Part shown: piece by piece, positions 1 through 6,418 of the stretch
Position numbering within the stretch: the stretch's first letter is position 1
Layout of the letters: every line of letters starts with the position of its first letter
From: DASPJR01 sp035628505
GTDB lineage: Bacteria > Planctomycetota > SZUA-567 > H5-PLA8
DNA: 48,928 nucleotides
Direction: 5' to 3'
Assembly: GCA_035628505.1 (NCBI GenBank)
Contig: DASPJR010000035.1
Coordinates: 1 to 48,928 of the forward strand
Translations under genes and position numbers: made by a program
Notes under the pieces: generated by a model
Told to the model about the DNA's origin: nothing
Databases searched by the model: none
What the model saw: the letters and a program-made list of their open reading frames with translations, nothing else

Positions 1-206
1 TGAAAGTCTAGTAGCGTTGAGTTGTGTACAGTCGTGTTGAGTCGTGAAGCTGAACAATTTGTCACACGGAATTATTGGACTTACGCGATTTCAGGCCTCA
101 AAGCGTGTGAGATTTCGTGATTTGCCGCGATGTTCTGAGCGAATTTGAAATCAGATGAGACAACATTTTTTCTTTCGTGATTTTGTGAGATGAAGTGTGA
201 CGCATT
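1..206. other. Gene-free left edge with degenerate short repeats
   Basis: No credible coding frame is seen. The first 50 bases carry degenerate copies of GTTGAGTYGTG, and 105-195 carries further TTTCGTGATTT/GTGAGAT words. The stretch is more AT-rich than the genes around it. No RNA gene or clear promoter was recognised. Confidence 0.6.
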
Positions 207-361
207 CGGTCGGGTGGCCCTGACGGCGGCAGCCGTCTGGGCGCGAAGCGCAGGAGGTTACATCATTCGTGTTGCCTGGCAGTTCACGCGAGGGCAACGC
301 GAAGGGAGTAACCTCTTGCGCTGACGCGCCCAGACGACGCGGTCGTCCGGGCAACCCGCCG
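207..361. repeat. Long imperfect palindrome (~155 bp)
   Basis: The left arm (about 207-275) and the right arm (about 290-361) are inverted copies with a few mismatches and single-base indels. Examples are CGTCTGGGCGCG at 234-245 against CGCGCCCAGACG at 325-336, GAGGTTAC against GTAACCTC, and GTTGCC against GGCAAC near the centre at about 283. As single-stranded DNA or RNA it would fold into one long hairpin. It sits just downstream of the stop of the minus-strand epimerase gene, so it would also be in that transcript's 3' region. Confidence 0.8.
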
Positions 362-405
362 TCCTGCTCTGCGCTCTCCGCTCTCTGCGTTGAAGTCGTT
401 TGTCG
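362..405. repeat. CTCTGCG / GAAGTCGTTTGTCG repeat, partial copy
   Basis: Contains CTCTGCG-type words followed by GTTGAAGTCGTTTGTCGTTA, ending right at the stop of the epimerase gene. The same ending recurs at 30540-30556 and, diverged, at 6103-6128, 6310-6336, 26918-26925 and 33505-33532, so it belongs to a dispersed family. Confidence 0.6.
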
Positions 406-1389
406 TTACTTCGGCCCGCGTTCTTTGAGCAGCGAAATGTATTCGCGCACACCCTGCTCAATATCAATCGTCGGCTTGTAGCCCAGCAGCTTCTGCGCTT
501 TGTCGATCACCAGCGTGCCGCGCTCGGGGCGGTTGGTGTCGGCCGGCTTCTCCACCAGCTGCGCGTTCGGGAAATGCTTCTTCACTTCCTGCGCGAACTC
601 GAGCACGCTGCGCGCATTGCCGCGCGTGATGTTGAACGTCTGATTGGCGGCCTCGGGCGTGAGCAGCGCTCGGGCAAAGCCGTCAGCGACGTCAGTCACA
701 TAGGTGAAATCGATCTTTGAGCGGCCGCCGTCGTGAAGAATCAACGGCTTACCCTGCATCGCGTTCTCGATCATGATCTGCGTCACGCGCCGGTTGCAGT
801 CGCCAAAGCCGTACACGGCCGAGGGCCGGATCACGACGTATTCGAAGCCGTTCTGCTTCGCGTAAGCCTTGGTAAGGATTTCGCCGGTCAGCTTCGTTCC
901 GCCGTACACGTCGATGGGATCGGTCGGGTGTTCTTCATCGGCGATAGGACGTTTGAAATTGCCATAAACGAAACTCGAACTGGTGAACACCACGCGCTGC
1001 ACGCTGCCGGCGGCCTTGATGCCTTCCAGAACCGAGAGCGTGCCGTCGACGTTGATCTGCAGCGCCTCCGTCGGATACATCGTCGATTCTTTGGCGCTCG
1101 GCAGCGCCGCCAGATGAACCACCGCGTGCGGCTTGTATTCGTTCATCAGCTGCTGCATACGCTTCTGTACACGGATGTCGCCGCGTTCGATGCGGACTTT
1201 GCCGTGCAGGCCTTCCATGCGCGCTTTCAGGAAGAACTGGTAATTGCTGGTGAACGGATCGATGTAATTGAGAAAAGCGTCGAAGAGCAGCACTTCGCAG
1301 CCCTGCTTGAGCAGCTCGCGCGCAAGATACGATCCAATGAAGCCGCAGCCGCCGGTGATGAAAACTTTTTTGATCCGGGTGTCGCTCAC
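406..1389 (-). CDS. NAD-dependent epimerase/dehydratase (extended SDR)
   Basis: Predicted nucleotide-sugar epimerase or dehydratase of 327 aa, a normal length for extended SDRs. The Rossmann motif GGCGFIG lies at residues 13-19 and an acidic residue (Asp37) ends strand 2, as expected for NAD(H). The catalytic Ser cluster is at 137-139 and Tyr162-xxx-Lys166 is present. The C-terminus (RPERGTLVIDKAQKLLGY) is the usual substrate-domain end. The start is GTG at 1387-1389, with GAGGA upstream inside the last codons of the GT39 gene, only 6 bp away, so translation is probably coupled. Being last in a GT2-GT39-epimerase operon, it probably supplies the sugar donor for envelope glycosylation. The exact substrate (UDP-glucose, UDP-GlcNAc or dTDP-sugar) cannot be told from sequence. 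Confidence 0.88.
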   Translation of the reverse strand: MSDTRIKKVFITGGCGFIGSYLARELLKQGCEVLLFDAFLNYIDPFTSNYQFFLKARMEGLHGKVRIERGDIRVQKRMQQLMNEYKPHAVVHLAALPSAKESTMYPTEALQINVDGTLSVLEGIKAAGSVQRVVFTSSSFVYGNFKRPIADEEHPTDPIDVYGGTKLTGEILTKAYAKQNGFEYVVIRPSAVYGFGDCNRRVTQIMIENAMQGKPLILHDGGRSKIDFTYVTDVADGFARALLTPEAANQTFNITRGNARSVLEFAQEVKKHFPNAQLVEKPADTNRPERGTLVIDKAQKLLGYKPTIDIEQGVREYISLLKERGPK

Positions 1390-1395
1390 GATTGA

Positions 1396-3153
1396 TCAAT
1401 CCTCATTTTCAACGGCAGCCGCGCGGCTGCGCTTTGGCACAAAGATGGATGGGTCCGGCGTCTTGCTCTTGTCTGGAACGGCCATCACCCATTTGTCATT
1501 GCCGCGCTCAAGCATGCGTTCGATGATCAGCACGTCTTTCAGCTTCGGGGTGCTGAGCAGCTCTCTTTCCTTGGCCAGAAGTACGACTTCACCGGCATCG
1601 AAGAACCTGCTCTTCAGGTCCGGATAACGCACGTCATCTATGCTCTCTTTCGGACGGTTAAGATACCACACAGCTTCGTTCGAACTATCGCCAAGCATCA
1701 CCACTTTGCGCCCGTTGAGCTGCTCGCAGACCTTGCGGTAGAAAACCACCGAGTCCTCATCGCGTTCATGCACGGGGCGGACGACCGCTTCGTACCCGAT
1801 GCACAACGCCGCGGCGGCAGCCAGGATCTGGAAGGTGGCTTTCACGCGCAGCCCGGCGGCCATGCTGCGCGAAACGAAGAACAGCTGCACGGCGATCGCG
1901 CCGCAGAGAATCAGCAGCAGCGCCAGCTCCGTGTCTTGCAGCCCCAGCAGCTCCCGCTTCGACACTACAATGCCGCAGCCGCCGACCAGCAGTGCCGGCA
2001 GCAGAACAAAAACTGCTGACAGGCTTTTTCCACAGGGCTCGCCTTCCCGCGCGAGGAACTTTACTTCCCAGAACCACGCCAGCCAGAGCGCAAAGAACGG
2101 ATAAAGCGGCAGCAGGTAAAGCGCGCGTTTGCTGACGATCAGTCCCAGCAGCACAAAGCCAACGCCCAGCGCGCAGAACAGCAGCCGCTCACCATTGAGG
2201 GTTGAACTCGCCGGCGCGGGAGCCGCTTCGGCCCCGCGGAGGTAGCGGTACGTGAACCAGCCAACAAAGGGAAACAGGACGCACCAGGGAACGAAGTTTT
2301 CGAACAGATTGCGGATGTAAAACCAGAGCGGCATGTAGTGCTGGTGGTCTTTTCCGCCGACCGCGCGCGCCAGGTTTTCAGTCTTAAGCACCGCGCGCAT
2401 GTTGTGACCGGCCATTTCGACGGCAAAAAACCACCACAGCCCCACCGCCAGCGCCAGCGGCACGCCCCACACCAGCCCGGTATGCCGGAGATCCGAAAGA
2501 CGTCCCTCGCGCGCGAGCATCGCCAGGAGCGGCGCGATGACGAAAATTCCCGCGAGCGCCGGCCCCTTGGTCATGCTCGAAAAACCAAGGCAGAGATAAA
2601 AGCCGAGCAGCATCCAGAATGCCGGCCGCGACGAGCGAATCCGATCGAGCGCATAAAGCGCGAAGACCCACGCCCATAGCAGAAAGGCGGTGAGCGTCAT
2701 ATCGACGACCAGGTCGCGCGAGATGTCGTGAAAGAACTTCGCCGTCATCAGGATCACTGCAGCGATGAAACCGCAGCGCACGCCGAAGAGTTTTCGCCCG
2801 ATCAGAAATGTGCCGCAGACGGTCAAGAGTCCCATCAGAAGCGGGCCGAGCCGGAACGACGTGACCGCATCAAGTCCGAGCTTCTGTCCGACGGCTCCCG
2901 TCGCGGCGATGAGCCAGTAGAAAAAAATCGGCTTCACCAGGCGCGGCCGGGTGTTGAACTCCGGCACCAGCCATGTCTTGAAATCGCTCGACTCGAGCAT
3001 CATTCGCGCGGGAACGGCGTAGCGCGCTTCATCCGGATTGTGAACGGCCTGGATGTGCAGGTTCCAGCCGGCAGTAAGCAGAAAAGCGAAGCCGAGAATC
3101 AGCAGCGGCGCCAGCAGCTCGCCGGCGGCGCCGGCTTTTGAATCAGCGGTCAC
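1396..3153 (-). CDS. GT39/ArnT-like integral membrane glycosyltransferase
   Basis: Predicted polyprenyl-phosphate-sugar-dependent transferase of 585 aa, with many hydrophobic segments and a soluble C-terminal part. The first periplasmic loop carries NPDEARYA (Asp41-Glu42), the acidic pair typical of GT39/ArnT-type enzymes. The frame stays open upstream to 3564, but that extension overlaps the GT2 gene and is Arg/Ala/Pro-rich shadow sequence. I place the start at GTG 3151-3153, which overlaps the GT2 stop as GTGA, a standard coupled start. Family logic: the upstream GT2 would load a sugar on undecaprenyl phosphate in the cytoplasm, and this enzyme would transfer it outside the membrane to lipid A or another acceptor. 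The acceptor is unknown. Confidence 0.85.
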   Translation of the reverse strand: MTADSKAGAAGELLAPLLILGFAFLLTAGWNLHIQAVHNPDEARYAVPARMMLESSDFKTWLVPEFNTRPRLVKPIFFYWLIAATGAVGQKLGLDAVTSFRLGPLLMGLLTVCGTFLIGRKLFGVRCGFIAAVILMTAKFFHDISRDLVVDMTLTAFLLWAWVFALYALDRIRSSRPAFWMLLGFYLCLGFSSMTKGPALAGIFVIAPLLAMLAREGRLSDLRHTGLVWGVPLALAVGLWWFFAVEMAGHNMRAVLKTENLARAVGGKDHQHYMPLWFYIRNLFENFVPWCVLFPFVGWFTYRYLRGAEAAPAPASSTLNGERLLFCALGVGFVLLGLIVSKRALYLLPLYPFFALWLAWFWEVKFLAREGEPCGKSLSAVFVLLPALLVGGCGIVVSKRELLGLQDTELALLLILCGAIAVQLFFVSRSMAAGLRVKATFQILAAAAALCIGYEAVVRPVHERDEDSVVFYRKVCEQLNGRKVVMLGDSSNEAVWYLNRPKESIDDVRYPDLKSRFFDAGEVVLLAKERELLSTPKLKDVLIIERMLERGNDKWVMAVPDKSKTPDPSIFVPKRSRAAAVENED

Positions 3154-3926
3154 GATACAGACGCTTCCAGGCCAATCTCCGCGCGGACCGGCGCAGCATC
3201 CTTGGGCCAGTCGTAAAATCCAGTGCGCAGGCGCTGCTTGCAGCGCAGCAGCTCGGGCACCCCCGTGATCGCCTTGCGCAGCGCGCTGTACTTCGACGCA
3301 CCATGCCGGCGCGCTTCGTGCCGCGTGGGGAGTTCGCCGATACGCCGCGGATCCATGCCACGGTGGACGAGAATAGGAATCAGATAGCGGTGGTCGTTCT
3401 CGATCAGTTTCAGCTCGCGCGTGTAGCTTGCGCGCAGCGCCGTGAAGTTGCTGGCCGCGTCGCTGACCGGGCAGGTCATCAGGAACTGGATCAATACGTT
3501 GCCGAGCTTCGAAATCGCGATCAGCGAGCTGGCATGCTGGCGCCGGGTGCGGATGGCGTTGCACAGATCCAGCCGCCCGTTCTCAAGCGGCTCAATCAAC
3601 AGGACGATGTCTTCCGGCTGGTTCTGCAGATCTGCATCCATCGTCACGATAATTTCGCCCGTCGCGTGGCGAAATCCGGTCTGAAAGCCGCCGGTCTGCC
3701 CCGAGCGCACCGGGTTCTGCACCGGCCGCAGCCGCGGATGCTCAACCGTAAGCTGCTTTAAGAGCTCGAGGCTGCCATCGGTGGAATGATCGTCGCAGGC
3801 GAGATGCTCCCACTCCCTTCCGGGCTTTTTCAAGCGCCAGATTTCCATCGTCTGCTCAATTCGCAGAACGAGTTCCGGGATGTTGGCCGTCTCATTATGA
3901 ATGGGTGTGACGACGGAGACTTTCAT
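3150..3926 (-). CDS. GT2 polyprenyl-phosphate glycosyltransferase (DPM1/ArnC-like)
   Basis: A 258-aa soluble GT-A enzyme predicted to transfer a sugar from a nucleotide donor to polyprenyl phosphate. It begins MKVSVVTPIHNE, has DDHSTDGS at 45-52 (nucleotide binding) and the metal-binding DAD at 97-99 followed by LQNQPEDI, a signature of the DPM1-like branch. There is no C-terminal membrane segment, so it resembles DPM1 rather than ArnC in layout. The ATG at 3926 is preferred because it fits the family N-terminus; a GTG at 3965 would add 13 residues. It is the first gene of the three-gene glycosylation operon and is divergent from the methyltransferase. Confidence 0.87.
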   Translation of the reverse strand: MKVSVVTPIHNETANIPELVLRIEQTMEIWRLKKPGREWEHLACDDHSTDGSLELLKQLTVEHPRLRPVQNPVRSGQTGGFQTGFRHATGEIIVTMDADLQNQPEDIVLLIEPLENGRLDLCNAIRTRRQHASSLIAISKLGNVLIQFLMTCPVSDAASNFTALRASYTRELKLIENDHRYLIPILVHRGMDPRRIGELPTRHEARRHGASKYSALRKAITGVPELLRCKQRLRTGFYDWPKDAAPVRAEIGLEASVS

Positions 3927-4135
3927 GGACGTCCCGAATCCCGCAAAAAGTAGCGCACGCGTCACTCTTGACGCCGTAGAACTCGAAGGGCTTCAAAGAT
4001 TTAAGCAGCGACTATAGCCGCAGAAACGGACTGGCGCAAGGCTGGCAAAACTGAGCACTCGCATCCGCGCAAGCTTCTGCTATAGTACCCGCCCATCGCC
4101 GCACAGTCCGCCAGAATAAGGAGAGCTCAGCGCGA

Positions 4136-4798
4136 GTGGACCAGACGTCTAGCGTACCTCATAAGCCCAAAGTCAAAGGCCCAAAGCCCGACCGTCTTCT
4201 GAGGCGCCTCAATAATTATTCGATTTACCAGACCTTCCGCCGCGCGATCCGCGATTGCCAGCCGAAGGGCCCCATCCTGCTGGCACCGTGCGGCTACGGC
4301 TGGTTCTTCGAACGTTTCCGCAAAGACAACATGGACGTGGTCGGCATCGACATCGAGCCGCACAAGGTCGAGTTCGCGTTGAAGAAAGTAAATCCGCCGT
4401 ACAAAGTCGTCGAAGGCAACATTCTCGAAATGCCCTTTAAGGACGGCGAATTCGATTTCGTGATCTCCAACCGTTTCCTGCTGCACTTCAACGATGATTT
4501 CCGCGCCAGGGCATTTAAGTCGCTCGCGCGCGTGACCGGCCGCTACCTGCTGGTCCATTACGATTACGTCCACTCGGTGCGCCAGTTCTCACGCGTGCTG
4601 CGCTTTGCCGAAGCCCCCGAGAAAGATTTTTCGCAGTACGAAGGCTACCGCGTCTGGAAGCGCCACGGCCGCAAACTGCGCTACACGCGCGAGATGATGG
4701 CCAAAGAAGGCGCCGACGCCGGCCTGAAGATGAAGAAGCTCTACTTCGTCAGCTACCTGCTGAGCGAGCGCGTGTACTGCCTGTACGAAAAGGCTTAA
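4136..4798 (+). CDS. Class I SAM-dependent methyltransferase (type 11-like)
   Basis: A 220-aa protein with a Rossmann-type methyltransferase core. Motif I is LLAPCGYGWFFERF (about 48-61, where APCGYG replaces the usual DxGCG), followed by VVGIDIEP with the acidic ribose-binding residue near 72-74. GNILEMPFKDGEFDFV is a clear motif II/III region of the Methyltransf_11 kind. A basic N-terminal tail (PKVKGPKPDRLLRRL) precedes the core. The start is GTG 4136 with AAGGAG at 4118-4123, a rather long 12-nt spacer. It is transcribed away from the glycosyltransferase operon, so a lipid or sugar acceptor is possible, but the substrate is not identifiable. It ends in the GAGCCAAGAG repeat. Confidence 0.75.
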   Translation: MDQTSSVPHKPKVKGPKPDRLLRRLNNYSIYQTFRRAIRDCQPKGPILLAPCGYGWFFERFRKDNMDVVGIDIEPHKVEFALKKVNPPYKVVEGNILEMPFKDGEFDFVISNRFLLHFNDDFRARAFKSLARVTGRYLLVHYDYVHSVRQFSRVLRFAEAPEKDFSQYEGYRVWKRHGRKLRYTREMMAKEGADAGLKMKKLYFVSYLLSERVYCLYEKA

Positions 4799-4802
4799 CG
4801 GC

Positions 4803-4904
4803 GGCTCTTGGCTTTCGGCTCTTGGAATCGCTCGGCTTAGCCGGTACCAAGAGCCAAGAGCCAGGAGCCAAGAGCTAAGAGCCAAGAGCTAAGAGCTAAG
4901 AGCC
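4803..4904. repeat. GAGCCAAGAGCTAA repeat with inverted arm between convergent genes
   Basis: Left arm 4803-4825 (GGCTCTTGG-type words) is inverted relative to 4847-4869 (CCAAGAGCC), giving a hairpin. From 4849 on there are about seven tandem near-copies of AGAGCYAAG. The repeat runs into the alcohol dehydrogenase gene, whose last codons and stop (4896-4898) are written in repeat sequence. It lies between two converging genes and could act as a bidirectional terminator, though no long T run is seen. Confidence 0.75.
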
Positions 4905-5972
4905 AATTCTCAGCACCGCCTTCGCGTTCACCCCTTTATGCATGTCCTCGAACGCGCGCGGCAGTTCGTCCAGCGCGTAGACGCCGGTGACCATCTCATC
5001 GAGCAGCAACTGTTTGCTCGCGTACAGGCGCAGCAACTCGGGGAAATCCCGCGGCGGGTCGCATTTTCCGTAGAGCGGGTTGATGTAGATCTTGTCCCAC
5101 TCGAAAAGTTCCATGTCGATCTTCACCTTCTCTTCGATGCCGCTGATCTGCACCGCCGTCCCGCCGTTGCGAACCATCGCCAGCGGCGCTGCGCCGAGCG
5201 CCGGAATGGACGTGCACTCAAAGGCGTAATCGGCGCCGCGGCCTTCGGTGAGCGCCTTCACTTTCTGCGCTGCGTTGATCAGGCCTTCGTCGGAACGGTC
5301 GGCGAGCACCGCGTGCGTCATGCCGAAGCGTTCGGCGAGCTTCAGCTTCGTTGGGTTGACATCGACGCCGATTATTCTTCGCGCGCCGGCAATACGCGCG
5401 CCCTGGATCGTGCAGATGCCCACGGCTCCCGTGCCGATGACAGCCACCGACGCGCCACGCGGAACGTTGGCCACGTTTTGTACTGAACCGACTCCCGTCA
5501 TTACGCAACAGCCCAGGATGCATGCGGACGTGAACGGAATGTCGACGTCCATCTTGACCGCCGCCGCGGCCGGCACGACGGTTGCCGTCGACATCGTGCC
5601 GAGATTAAACGACGTGCCGATCGCTTCGCCGCGGTGGCGGATGCGCTCCTTCGGCACACAGGGTTTGTTCTCGCAGACGTTCTGCAGCCCATGCGTGCAG
5701 GAGAAACACTTTCCGCAGGGCATGGCCCAGTTGAGCAGCACGCGGTCACCGGGCGCGACGTGGCTGACACCCGGCCCCGCTTTTAAGACAACGCCAGCGC
5801 CTTCGTGGCCCATCACGAGCACCGGTTGGCGGCGCAGAATTTTATAATCCGTATGGCACACGCCGCTGGCGCGGATCTCCACGAGGATTTCACCGGCCTG
5901 AGGGTCGGCGAGCTCGATGTCATCGATGAAGAACGAGCCCTTGCCGTCGGCCAATGCTGCGCGTGCTTTCAT
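4896..5972 (-). CDS. Zinc-dependent alcohol dehydrogenase (MDR, class III-like)
   Basis: A 358-aa NAD(P)-dependent medium-chain dehydrogenase. Catalytic zinc ligands: Cys39-His40, GHE at 55-57, and Cys155 as likely third ligand. Structural zinc cysteines are at 86, 89, 92 and 100 (CGKCFSC...C). The cofactor motif GTGAVG is at 180-185 with Asp204 favouring NAD. The start ATG at 5972 is decided by a strong AGGAGG five bases upstream; the longer open frame to 6056 runs into a repeat and is rejected. It oxidises an alcohol, or possibly a thiol adduct as in formaldehyde detoxification, but the substrate is not determined. The C-terminal Ile-Gly-Ser is encoded by the intergenic repeat. Confidence 0.88.
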   Translation of the reverse strand: MKARAALADGKGSFFIDDIELADPQAGEILVEIRASGVCHTDYKILRRQPVLVMGHEGAGVVLKAGPGVSHVAPGDRVLLNWAMPCGKCFSCTHGLQNVCENKPCVPKERIRHRGEAIGTSFNLGTMSTATVVPAAAAVKMDVDIPFTSACILGCCVMTGVGSVQNVANVPRGASVAVIGTGAVGICTIQGARIAGARRIIGVDVNPTKLKLAERFGMTHAVLADRSDEGLINAAQKVKALTEGRGADYAFECTSIPALGAAPLAMVRNGGTAVQISGIEEKVKIDMELFEWDKIYINPLYGKCDPPRDFPELLRLYASKQLLLDEMVTGVYALDELPRAFEDMHKGVNAKAVLRIGS

Positions 5973-5997
5973 CGTCGCCTCCTGGAGTCTTGCACTA

Positions 5998-6128
5998 TTA
6001 ACTGAACACGACTTCAACACGGAGACACAGAGATCACGGAGAACAACTTTTACCACGATCGTGAAAACCGAACTCTATCCCTACTCTGTGTGTCCTCCAT
6101 GCCTCCGTGTTGAAGTCGTGATTGTTAG
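5998..6128. repeat. MITE-like element, copy A
   Basis: About 130 bp with inverted ends. The core CACGACTTCAACACGGAG is exact at 6007-6024 and inverted at 6103-6120; outside it both ends read TTAAC/CTAAC. The interior contains CACAGAG-type words and no coding frame. It lies in the alcohol dehydrogenase leader, 26 bp upstream of its start codon. Confidence 0.75.
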
Positions 6129-6190
6129 TGTGCGCCAAAAGGTTGAGAGGCTCTACACCAAATTCGCTAATGTATGATACTTTCTTTCAT

Positions 6191-6335
6191 TAACGGAACA
6201 CGACTCCAAAACAGAGACACAACGGACACCGAGAACAGTTTCTATATTTTCTTACACAGCGGAGGGACTCCATTTCTAATTCTTCTCGGTGTCCTTTGTG
6301 TCCTCCGTGCCTCTGTGTTGAAGTCGTGTTCGTTA
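6191..6335. repeat. MITE-like element, copy B
   Basis: About 145 bp. The left end TAACGGAACACGACTCC at 6191 is matched by the inverted right end ending GAAGTCGTGTTCGTTA at 6335. The inner arms (ACACAACGGACACCGAGAA against TTCTCGGTGTCCTTTGTG) extend the pairing to about 45 bp per side. Same family as copy A, 60 bp away. With copy A it fills the 446-bp gene-free stretch 5973-6418; the remainder (6336-6418) is the leader of the kinase gene. Confidence 0.8.
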
Positions 6336-6418
6336 GATTCACCCCGAAATAGCGGTGGCCTCACGGCCGAGCGTGCCTAAAATAGTAATCGCTGCATTAA
6401 AAGGGATGAGCCCGCTCT

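Noticed and set aside
3154..3564. N-terminal extension of the GT39 gene
   Set aside because: It overlaps the GT2 gene entirely, reads as Arg/Ala/Pro shadow, and a GTGA-coupled start at 3153 explains the gene.
5973..6056. N-terminal extension of the alcohol dehydrogenase
   Set aside because: It is encoded by the MITE-like element, and the AGGAGG-supported ATG at 5972 fits the family.
6174..6380. Small open frames within the MITE-like elements
   Set aside because: They follow the inverted repeat sequence and would change with it; no ribosome site.
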